Assembly (NCBI GenBank): GCA_913061335.1 | Contig: CAJXTP010000054.1 | Coordinates: 1 to 14,791, forward strand | DNA: 14,791 nucleotides | Direction of reading: 5' to 3' | From: an uncultured Loktanella sp. | GTDB lineage: Bacteria; Pseudomonadota; Alphaproteobacteria; Rhodobacterales; Rhodobacteraceae | Part shown: positions 1-6,526 of the stretch, one piece after another | How positions within the stretch are numbered: the stretch's first letter is position 1 | Layout: each line of letters begins with the position of its first letter | Notes under the pieces: generated by a model | The model's database searches: none | What the model was told of the DNA's origin: nothing | The model's input: only the letters and a program-made list of their open reading frames with translations | Position numbers and translations under genes: made by a program

Positions 1-1440
1 ATGCAAAGTTCGACCAAACGACACCCGTCGGATATCAAACTTAAGATCGGCGCAACTGCCTCTGGCAAAATTTGCGGCTTCAATTTCTATGGTGAATTTG
101 ACACCGGTGCCTACGCAAGTTGGGGGCCTACCGTCGCCAATCGCGTACCTGTTCATGCATCAGGGCCATACGAAATCCATGACTACCGCGCTGAATCGAA
201 AGGCATTCATACCAACAACCCACCCGCAGGAGCATTCCGTGGGTTCGGTGTGCCGCAATCGGCAATTGCGCAAGAGTGTTTGTTTGATGTTCTGGCCCTA
301 AAGTTAGATATGGATCCGCTTGAGTTTAGAATTCTGAATGCTTTGGAAAACGATGTTCCCACAGTTTGTGGGCAGGTTTTTTCGCAAGGCGTAGGTATTC
401 AACAGTGCTTTGAGGCCTTGCGCCCTGCTTGGAAAAAAGAACGTCGCGATGTAGCCGAATTTAATGCAACCAGTAAGAACGTTAAGCGTGGGGTTGGCAT
501 TGCTGCTGGATGGTATGGGTGTGGCAATACGTCTTTGCCCAACCCATCTACGATTAAGTCTGGTGTTTTGACAGACGGTACGGTCGTCCTGCATCAAGGG
601 GCGATGGATATCGGACAGGGCGCAAACACCGTCATTTCGCAGATATTTGCGACCGCACTTGGCGTGCCTATTAATTCTATTCGACGTATTGGTGCAGACA
701 CCGATGTAACGCCTGATGCAGGCAAAACCTCTGCGTCGCGCCAAACATATGTATCAGGCAATGCAGCACTGTTGTCGGGTGCGGCGTTGCGTCGGCAAAT
801 CCTTGAAAAGATGAACGTGGCAAGCGATGCGGATCTTAAAATCGGTGCGGGAACAATTATTGCTACCGACTCTCTAGGCACGCATGAATACCCCTTGGAT
901 GGGCTGTCAACGGATGACGAAGGGTTCGTTTTTCGAGCTGAAGAAACGTATGACCCACCCACGAAGCCCTTAGATGAAAATGGCCAAGGAGTGCCTTATG
1001 CGCAATTTGGATATGCCGCCCATTTGGTTGTTGTCGAAGTCGACACCGCATACGGAACGGTAATCCCAACCAAGTTTGTCGCCGCTCATGATGTTGGAAA
1101 AGCGATCAACCCAATGTTGGTCGAAGGCCAAGTTCACGGTGGTATCGCGCAGGGTTTAGGCATGGCATTGATGGAAGAATACATCCCCGGCCGAACTGAA
1201 AATCTGCACGATTATTTGATACCAACGATTGGTGACATTCCACCTATCGAGACGATCATCATCGAGGACCCCGATGCACATGGACCCTACGGTGCAAAAG
1301 GGCTTGGTGAACATGTTCTCATTCCGACAGCACCGGCCATTCTGAATGCCATCTATGATGCCGTTGGCGTGCGCATCACGAAAGTTCCTGCCACGCCTGC
1401 GCGGGTTCGGGCTGCCATAAAGGCCAAATTAAATGACTAA
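1..1440 (+). CDS. Xanthine dehydrogenase-family molybdopterin-binding subunit, 5'-truncated by window edge (candidate nicotinate hydroxylase large subunit)
   Basis: This is the C-terminal ~480 residues of a molybdenum hydroxylase large subunit of the xanthine dehydrogenase/aldehyde oxidase family. Visible family marks are the TKRHP segment near residue 5, GAFRGFGVPQ (about 77-86), a molybdopterin-contacting glycine-rich stretch MDIGQGAN (about 202-209), SASRQTYVSGNA (about 243-254), and GAKGLGE near the end with Glu437 at the position of the family's catalytic glutamate. Full-length members have roughly 750 residues. The ATG at base 1 falls where homologues are mid-protein, so it is probably an internal Met and the gene starts outside the window. 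The Fe-S and FAD partner subunits are not in view and should lie upstream. The gene overlaps the next one by 8 nt. Substrate cannot be read from the sequence; nicotinate (C6 hydroxylation) is inferred from the downstream 6-hydroxynicotinate reductase and enamidase. Family assignment is very secure, substrate moderate. Confidence 0.9.
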   Translation: MQSSTKRHPSDIKLKIGATASGKICGFNFYGEFDTGAYASWGPTVANRVPVHASGPYEIHDYRAESKGIHTNNPPAGAFRGFGVPQSAIAQECLFDVLALKLDMDPLEFRILNALENDVPTVCGQVFSQGVGIQQCFEALRPAWKKERRDVAEFNATSKNVKRGVGIAAGWYGCGNTSLPNPSTIKSGVLTDGTVVLHQGAMDIGQGANTVISQIFATALGVPINSIRRIGADTDVTPDAGKTSASRQTYVSGNAALLSGAALRRQILEKMNVASDADLKIGAGTIIATDSLGTHEYPLDGLSTDDEGFVFRAEETYDPPTKPLDENGQGVPYAQFGYAAHLVVVEVDTAYGTVIPTKFVAAHDVGKAINPMLVEGQVHGGIAQGLGMALMEEYIPGRTENLHDYLIPTIGDIPPIETIIIEDPDAHGPYGAKGLGEHVLIPTAPAILNAIYDAVGVRITKVPATPARVRAAIKAKLND

Positions 1441-2920
1441 TATCAAACCAGTGAAAATTCGCTGCGATGCTTGCCCCGTAAATTGTTTTATTGCGGACGG
1501 TAAATCAGGGGCATGTGACAGGTACGCCAATCAGGATGGCAACCTCATCCGGGTTGATCCGCTGACCATCATCGAAAGCACAAAGCAAAAGCTGGTGCCT
1601 TTCATGAAACACGGCTCGCCTGAAGATTGGGACGGTAATATCGTCAAAGGGGATCGCCCATTTGTGACTGCTGTTGGGGCCGGAACGACCTACCCCGACT
1701 ATAAACCCGCCCCGTTCATTGTCAGTCAGGACGTGGATGGTGTGGACATGGTCACAGTCGTGACCGAAGGGATTTTCTCCTACTGCGGTGTGAAAATCAA
1801 AATCGACACAGACCGCCATCTTGGTCATGAACGCGATGTTGTTTGCGTGGACGGAGAGTCGATTGGCCACGTGATGACCACGGAATACGGTTCCAAAATG
1901 CTATCTTTGGGTGGGGTAGAACATCTTACTGGCGGATCAAAAAAGGAAGGCCGCGTGACTTGCGACGCGCTTTTACGATTGTGCAACCGCGAGGCTGTTA
2001 CACTGACCATCGGAGGGGCGGATCACACAACAGACGTTGTCGTGCAGGCTGGAAAAGCGCCGATTATTAACGGTGAAGAAGAAAAGCTGATGCGCGTCGG
2101 TTGTGGCTCGGCCACGATTGGTATGTTTGCCAAGCAATGGCTCAATCATGTGGATGATGTTGTCGTTGTTGACGATCATATCACAGGCGTCTTGTCGGAA
2201 CATCAGGCTGGAAAAGAGCTGGATGTACCACCAACTGGCATCAAGATTATTGGCCGACGCTCGACCCCTGGTCGGTACTTCCAAGTCGCGGAATCTGGAA
2301 CCGGTTGGGGTGGGACGAATTTGGATGACCCGCTGAAAATTCTGGGGCCCTTCAATCCGAAGATTGCAACCGAAGGCATGAGGCTTTTGATGGTCTCAAC
2401 AACAGGTGAGCAATCGGGATATTTTGAACTTGATGCGGATTTGGTGCCTCAGCCCGCCAACATGCCAGAGGCATTGCGCGCTACAACAGAATTAATCGCT
2501 GAAAACTGCGAACCTTCAGTATGTTCGGTTTTGTTCATGGGCGGCGCTGGTGGTAGCCTTAGAGCAGGGGTAACCGAAAACCCAGTTCGACTTACGCGAT
2601 CGGTAAAAGAGTCTTTGACGCACGTTTCCTGCGGTGGCGCGGATGCTTATGTTTGGCCCGGCGGTGGTATCACTGTCATGGTGGATGTTTTGGACATGCC
2701 AACGGGTTCATTTGGGTACGTTCCGACACCCGCGCTGGTCGCCCCAATTGAGTTCACTCTGAGGGTGAGCGATTACAGCACATTGGGCGGTCACATGGAT
2801 GAGATCAGGCCAGTTGAAGGTATCAAGTCGGATAGCCTGAGACGGGTAAAACAGAACATCCAAGGGCATGACCCGATGTCCCGCGCCAATTATCGCTGGC
2901 CCAATGGCGACAAATCCTAA
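1433..2920 (+). CDS. hnr: 6-hydroxynicotinate reductase-like Fe-S flavoprotein
   Basis: A 495-residue protein that I recognise as the 6-hydroxynicotinate reductase family (EC 1.3.7.1). It reduces 6-hydroxynicotinate to 1,4,5,6-tetrahydro-6-oxonicotinate using ferredoxin. The N-terminus carries a Cys11-x2-Cys14-x3-Cys18-x9-Cys28 cluster motif suited to a [4Fe-4S] centre. Further cysteines at 118, 138, 177, 184, 224, 359, 364 and 400 could serve additional clusters. The E. barkeri enzyme is reported to hold one [2Fe-2S], two [4Fe-4S] and a covalently bound flavin. No signal peptide or membrane segment is visible, so it should be cytoplasmic. The start is fixed by AAAGG at 1419-1423, 9 nt before ATG 1433, which overlaps the hydroxylase stop by 8 nt. 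The gene's stop shares one base with the next start (TAATG). Context strongly supports the name: enamidase, the next enzyme of this route, and a ferredoxin/reductase pair are encoded nearby. Biochemical identity is inferred from family and context. Confidence 0.78.
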   Translation: MTNIKPVKIRCDACPVNCFIADGKSGACDRYANQDGNLIRVDPLTIIESTKQKLVPFMKHGSPEDWDGNIVKGDRPFVTAVGAGTTYPDYKPAPFIVSQDVDGVDMVTVVTEGIFSYCGVKIKIDTDRHLGHERDVVCVDGESIGHVMTTEYGSKMLSLGGVEHLTGGSKKEGRVTCDALLRLCNREAVTLTIGGADHTTDVVVQAGKAPIINGEEEKLMRVGCGSATIGMFAKQWLNHVDDVVVVDDHITGVLSEHQAGKELDVPPTGIKIIGRRSTPGRYFQVAESGTGWGGTNLDDPLKILGPFNPKIATEGMRLLMVSTTGEQSGYFELDADLVPQPANMPEALRATTELIAENCEPSVCSVLFMGGAGGSLRAGVTENPVRLTRSVKESLTHVSCGGADAYVWPGGGITVMVDVLDMPTGSFGYVPTPALVAPIEFTLRVSDYSTLGGHMDEIRPVEGIKSDSLRRVKQNIQGHDPMSRANYRWPNGDKS

Positions 2921-3777
2921 TGGGGCCATACGCAGACATTCTTCCGTGCGGTAAGCGCCTGCATTTGCAGCATGGTCCAATCGATCTGATTATCGGTGCG
3001 GATGGTGACAGGACGGCTGCTTTCGAAGCGGCTAAAGATCGGTTTGCCACGGTCCTCAAAGAACTTGTGTCTGAGCTACCTGAACTTAGATTGCCGCTTC
3101 GTGTCGATGTCCCGATGCCCTTTGGCCATGTCGCACAACGCATGGATCAAGCAGTAAGGCCCTTCGCACAGGGTGCATTCGTCACGCGAATGGCCGCTGT
3201 TGCGGGCAGCGTTGCGGATACAATTCTAGAAGCAATGAGCGCGGTGTCTCTGTCTCGCGCTTACGTCAATAATGGCGGTGATATTGCGCTGCATTTGTCT
3301 GAGGGTCAGTCGTTTACTCTTGCGATGGCAGGGCACGATTTTTGTGACCTTGGGCGTATAACAATCCACCACGGCGACCCGATCAGGGGTATCGCGACCA
3401 GCGGTCGTCACGGGCGCAGTTTTAGCCTTGGTATTGCGGACAGCGTCACAGTGCTTGCGGCCAACGCAGCCAGTGCGGATGTCGCCGCAACCTTGATAGC
3501 CAATTCCGTAGACCTCCCCGGGCACGCCGCAATCAGCCGCCGACCTGCATCTGATTTGGACGATACAAGCGACCTTGGCGATCTACCTGTTGTCGTTGGG
3601 TGCGGGCCACTTTCTTTACACGACAAGACAAATGCCTTGTCTCATGGTCGCGCATTAACGGACGCATATATCCAACGCAATCTTATATCAGGTGCGGCCC
3701 TATTCCTTCAGGGGCACTCTGACACAACCTGCCCAGCGCAACTTAAAATAGCTCAAAGGACTCCAAACTATGCCTGA
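2920..3777 (+). CDS. UPF0280 family protein, ApbE (flavin transferase)-like fold
   Basis: A 285-residue protein of the UPF0280 family, which belongs to the ApbE-like superfamily. It starts with the family's typical LPxGxRLHLQHGPIDLI segment (residues 8-24). ApbE-like marks are YVNNGGDIAL (115-124, like the ApbE NxGGDI loop), GIATSGRHGRSF (157-168, like ApbE ATSG-x-Y), VTV (176-178) and Asp187-x3-Thr191 (like the ApbE metal-binding Asp/Thr). The stretch that in ApbE joins the TSG motif to the VTV strand, and which carries a conserved His-x2-Asp-Pro, is almost absent. Flavin transfer by the classical mechanism is therefore doubtful. The start overlaps the reductase stop by one base with no strong ribosome site, which suggests translational coupling. 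The end overlaps the next gene by 8 nt. Function of the family is not established; maturation of the reductase's covalent flavin is my inference from position. Confidence 0.85.
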   Translation: MGPYADILPCGKRLHLQHGPIDLIIGADGDRTAAFEAAKDRFATVLKELVSELPELRLPLRVDVPMPFGHVAQRMDQAVRPFAQGAFVTRMAAVAGSVADTILEAMSAVSLSRAYVNNGGDIALHLSEGQSFTLAMAGHDFCDLGRITIHHGDPIRGIATSGRHGRSFSLGIADSVTVLAANAASADVAATLIANSVDLPGHAAISRRPASDLDDTSDLGDLPVVVGCGPLSLHDKTNALSHGRALTDAYIQRNLISGAALFLQGHSDTTCPAQLKIAQRTPNYA

Positions 3778-4351
3778 CGTCATTGTACGTAAAATGATCT
3801 ACTCCATCGAAGAGATTTTTCACGAGGGCGGCCCGAAGCCTGAGAAATCCCTGCGCAGAGCCGCTGCTTTGGCAATCATCGAAAACCCATTTGCGGGACG
3901 GTATGAGCCTGAAATTCAAGGTTTTATGGAAAGCCTAAAACCACTTGGTCTAAGCATGGCGCAGCGTTTGCTGGATATGCTTGGCGGTGCTGATCAAATC
4001 GAAGGTTACGGCAAAGGTGCGATGATTGGTGAGGGCGGTGAGCTGGAACACGGCGCACTGTGGCATGCACCGGGTGGTTACGCGATGCGCCAGTTGTTGG
4101 CAGATTCAAACGCAATCGTACCGTCGACCAAAAAGGTAACCGGAGTTGGCGGGCGTTTGGATGTTCCGATCACGCATATCAACGCCTCATATGTACGCAG
4201 TCACTTTGACTCGATGGAAGTAGGTAGCAACGATACTCCGCGCGCCAATGAGATGGTCCTTGCGCTAGTGATGAGCACGGGTGCGCGCATCCACAACAGA
4301 GCTGGCGGCCTCAACGTCGCGGATATCATTGGAAAGGATGGCTTAAGATGA
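3770..4351 (+). CDS. AA_synth (DUF1185, PF06684) family protein, first of a tandem pair
   Basis: A 193-residue cytoplasmic-looking protein of the AA_synth/DUF1185 family, whose known structures show a variant of the Bacillus chorismate mutase fold but no proven reaction. Conserved blocks are IENPFAGRY (about 37-45), YGKGAMIGEGGELEH (about 79-93), a Ser-x-Lys-Lys segment (about 119-122), LDVPITHINASYVRSHFD (about 130-147) and a near-terminal NDTPRANE (about 153-160). These same blocks recur in the next gene, so the two arose by duplication. AAAGGA at 3755-3760 lies 9 nt before ATG 3770, supporting the start. It overlaps UPF0280 by 8 nt and its sibling by 4 nt (ATGA). The N-terminus carries extra charged residues (KPEKSLRR) compared with the sibling. 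A catalytic role on a ring-opened or reduced nicotinate intermediate is possible but unproven. The family name should not be read as evidence of amino-acid biosynthesis here. Confidence 0.85.
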   Translation: MPDVIVRKMIYSIEEIFHEGGPKPEKSLRRAAALAIIENPFAGRYEPEIQGFMESLKPLGLSMAQRLLDMLGGADQIEGYGKGAMIGEGGELEHGALWHAPGGYAMRQLLADSNAIVPSTKKVTGVGGRLDVPITHINASYVRSHFDSMEVGSNDTPRANEMVLALVMSTGARIHNRAGGLNVADIIGKDGLR

Positions 4352-4932
4352 GCGCCAAGATCAGAAAAATCGCTGTAAACGTTGAAGAGACCCACCGCGA
4401 AATTGGGCGCGAGATTTCGCCAGCCACTCGCAAGGCCGTTGCTGTTGCCGTTATCGAAAACCCGTTTGCGGGCATATATCAAGAAGACCTAACAGCCCTC
4501 ATGGACATCGGCGCTGAGCTGGGTGCGCTTTTGGGTGACAAATGCGTACAAGCCTTGGGGATTACACCCGCTCAGGCCGAGAGCTATGGGAAATCTGCGA
4601 TGGTTGGCGAAAACGGTGAATTGGAACACGCAGCAGCGATCCTGCACCCAAAGCTTGGCGCGCCGCTGCGCATTGCAGTGGGGGAGGGCGCAGCTCTTGT
4701 TGCATCATCCAAGAAAATGGGCAGCCCAGGGCAAGTGCTTGATGTACCTTTGGGTCACAAAAACGCGGCGTATGTCCGAAGCCACTTTGATGGCATTGAA
4801 GTACGTCTAAATGATGCCCCGCGTGCAAATGAAATTATGGTCGCTGTCGCTGTCACAGACAGTGGTCGACCATTGCCGCGCGTTGGCGGATTGGTCCACG
4901 AGGACGTCGAAGGCAATGATGGTCTGAGATAA
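4348..4932 (+). CDS. AA_synth (DUF1185, PF06684) family protein, second of a tandem pair
   Basis: A 194-residue paralogue of the preceding gene. It shares IENPFAGIY (about 36-44), YGKSAMVGENGELEH (about 80-94), SSKK (about 119-122), LDVPLGHKNAAYVRSHFD (about 131-148) and NDAPRANE (about 154-161), and both proteins end in DGLR. Outside these blocks the two differ widely, so they are old paralogues rather than a recent copy. Two retained, diverged copies with ATGA coupling suggest a hetero-oligomer, or two related activities used together. AAAGGA at 4333-4338 sits 9 nt upstream of ATG 4348. It is followed after 46 nt by marR. The reaction is unknown; see the findings for the idea that the pair acts on pathway intermediates whose enzymes are otherwise missing here. 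Confidence 0.85.
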   Translation: MSAKIRKIAVNVEETHREIGREISPATRKAVAVAVIENPFAGIYQEDLTALMDIGAELGALLGDKCVQALGITPAQAESYGKSAMVGENGELEHAAAILHPKLGAPLRIAVGEGAALVASSKKMGSPGQVLDVPLGHKNAAYVRSHFDGIEVRLNDAPRANEIMVAVAVTDSGRPLPRVGGLVHEDVEGNDGLR

Positions 4933-4978
4933 AGTAAGCCGTTGTTGTGAAATATGGGAGAACATAATAAAAGACGTT

Positions 4979-5419
4979 ATGAACCTAGTTGCGCATAAAG
5001 AGACCGAGCTCGAATACGTTTTGGAGGACCAAGTTGGATACTTGCTCCGCCTTGCTAGCCAACGGCATTCCGTAATATTCCAAAAACATGCGGTTGCAGG
5101 TATGACGCCTACGCAGTTTACGACCCTAATTCGCGTTGCTGAAATGGGGGAAGTTTCCCAAAATCACTTAGGGCGACTTGCTGCTATGGATGTCGCGACC
5201 ATCAAGGGCGTGGTTGATCGTTTGCGGGCGAAGGATCTTATCACATCGCGGCCGGATAAAGTTGATAAGCGACGGACGGTCATCTCTTTGACGGAAAATG
5301 GCAATGTCCTTGTGTCGGATTTAAGATCAACCGGTCTGATCATTACACGTGAAACACTTGCTCCTCTAACGCCTAAAGAGCGGGTAACTTTGGCGACTTT
5401 GCTGGGCAAAATTTCATAG
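4979..5419 (+). CDS. MarR-family transcriptional regulator, probable nicotinate-pathway repressor
   Basis: A 146-residue winged-helix MarR-type regulator. Helix-rich N- and C-terminal ends flank the DNA-binding core: VSQNHLGRLAAMDVATIKGV (about 59-78) is the helix-turn-helix, and RPDKVDKRRTVISLT (about 91-105) is the wing with its Asp-Lys-Arg-Arg tip. The N-terminal LEDQVGYLLRLASQRHSVIF (about 15-34) resembles my recollection of the Pseudomonas NicR and Bordetella BpsR regulators, MarR proteins that answer to 6-hydroxynicotinate, but I could not run an alignment. The GGGAG at 4956-4960 is 18 nt from ATG 4979, too far for an ideal site. No other in-frame start exists nearby, so translation may be weak or coupled. 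It lies 46 nt after the AA_synth pair and is probably co-transcribed. Its 3' end overlaps the convergent CoA-transferase by 6 nt. Its likely target is the paired palindromes at 7713-7834. Confidence 0.88.
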   Translation: MNLVAHKETELEYVLEDQVGYLLRLASQRHSVIFQKHAVAGMTPTQFTTLIRVAEMGEVSQNHLGRLAAMDVATIKGVVDRLRAKDLITSRPDKVDKRRTVISLTENGNVLVSDLRSTGLIITRETLAPLTPKERVTLATLLGKIS

Positions 5420-6526
5420 CGATTTCGGTAGAGCAGGGGAAGCATTCCCTAAGCTCAAACGTGACCGGGAAAACGAAATCGGCGTGCGAAGACCTGGTAC
5501 ACCTTCTGGTGCAATCTGCATCGCACGATGCTTTATCTGAGGGTCAGAAAGCGCCTCTTCAACAGTATTGATTGGGCCCGCAGGCACTACAGCGATCTCT
5601 AATGCAGTGAGTATATCTTGCTTAGTCCACGCTTCGAAAGCGACCGATAAAACCTTGGTCAAAGCATCTCGATTTTCGACGCGTTTGGGGTTGGAACTGA
5701 AGTCTGGATTGTCTGATATTTCTGACAACTTGAGTGTTTGGCACAATGCCTGAAACTGCCGATCGTTGCCACATGCGACTATTATGCGCCCGTCAGAAAC
5801 CGCAAATGTTTGATACGGAACGATATTTGGATGAGCATTGCCTAATCGGGCGGGGGATTTTCCCGATGCAAGAAAGTTCATCGCTTGATTAGCCAAGACT
5901 CCAGTCATGCAATCTAGCAATGAAATATCGACTTGTTGGCCAATGCCCGTTTTGGCCCGATCCGCCAAAGCAGCTTGAATGCCAATCACACCGTAAAGGC
6001 CCGAAAAGATATCGGCAAAAGCGACGCCAATTTTCTGAGGCTCGCCATTTGGGTCACCAGTCAGATCCATTATGCCAGACATACCCTGTATAAGAAAATC
6101 ATAGCCAGCCCGATGAGAGTAGGGGCCGTCTTGGCCAAAACCTGTGACGGAGCAATAAATCAAACGTGGGTTCAGCTCATGCAATGTCTCAAAGTCTAGG
6201 CCAAACTTACGCAAGCCACCTACCTTGAAGTTCTCAATTAGAATATCCGCATCTGCGATCAGCTCGCGCAATTCGCCGAGCTGAACTTCGTTCTTAAAGT
6301 CGACAACACGACTGGTTTTTCCACGATTGGTACAGTTGAAATATGCTGCGGATCGATCGCCTTCATGGTCAACAAATGGGGGGCCCCACTTACGGGTGTC
6401 ATCGCCCTCAGGGCTTTCGATCTTGATGACGTCAGCACCTAGGTCAGACAGGGTTTGGCCGATCCAAGGGCCTGCAAGAATCCTAGCAAGTTCGATAACT
6501 TTCAGGCCCGCAAGTGGTGCGCTCAC
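5414..6526 (-). CDS. CaiB/BaiF class III CoA-transferase, candidate succinyl-CoA:glutarate CoA-transferase
   Basis: A 370-residue class III (CaiB/BaiF) CoA-transferase. It opens with the family's GLKVIELARILAGPWIGQTL segment, then LGADVIKIESPEGDDTRKWGPP (about 29-50), NRGK (67-70), ENFK (98-101) and a YDFLIQGMSG segment (142-151). Asp172 in VAFADIFSG matches the catalytic aspartate that forms the acyl-enzyme anhydride in this family. Many members are near 400 residues, so this is a compact one with a short C-terminus. In the Azorhizobium pathway glutarate is activated by transfer of CoA from succinyl-CoA. A mammalian class III enzyme (SUGCT) does the same, and glutaryl-CoA dehydrogenase is encoded nearby, so that is the best inferred reaction. 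It begins with GTG at 6526-6524, overlapping the enamidase stop by 4 nt (GTGA), which implies translational coupling. Family is near certain; substrate is context-based. Confidence 0.88.
   Translation of the reverse strand: MSAPLAGLKVIELARILAGPWIGQTLSDLGADVIKIESPEGDDTRKWGPPFVDHEGDRSAAYFNCTNRGKTSRVVDFKNEVQLGELRELIADADILIENFKVGGLRKFGLDFETLHELNPRLIYCSVTGFGQDGPYSHRAGYDFLIQGMSGIMDLTGDPNGEPQKIGVAFADIFSGLYGVIGIQAALADRAKTGIGQQVDISLLDCMTGVLANQAMNFLASGKSPARLGNAHPNIVPYQTFAVSDGRIIVACGNDRQFQALCQTLKLSEISDNPDFSSNPKRVENRDALTKVLSVAFEAWTKQDILTALEIAVVPAGPINTVEEALSDPQIKHRAMQIAPEGVPGLRTPISFSRSRLSLGNASPALPKSL

Noticed and set aside
304..744. Open frame of 146 codons on the minus strand inside the Mo-hydroxylase gene
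   Set aside because: It is antisense to a well-conserved family domain, has no recognisable protein features and no ribosome site of note; a shadow of the real gene. Similar antisense frames elsewhere were dismissed for the same reason.
2096..2134. Ser-Ala-Thr segment of the reductase (residues about 222-234) as a covalent flavin attachment site of the ApbE target type
   Set aside because: ApbE targets usually have Asp-x2-Ser/Thr-Gly-Ala-Ser/Thr; this segment has Gly-Ser-Ala-Thr with no preceding Asp, so I cannot call it a flavinylation motif.
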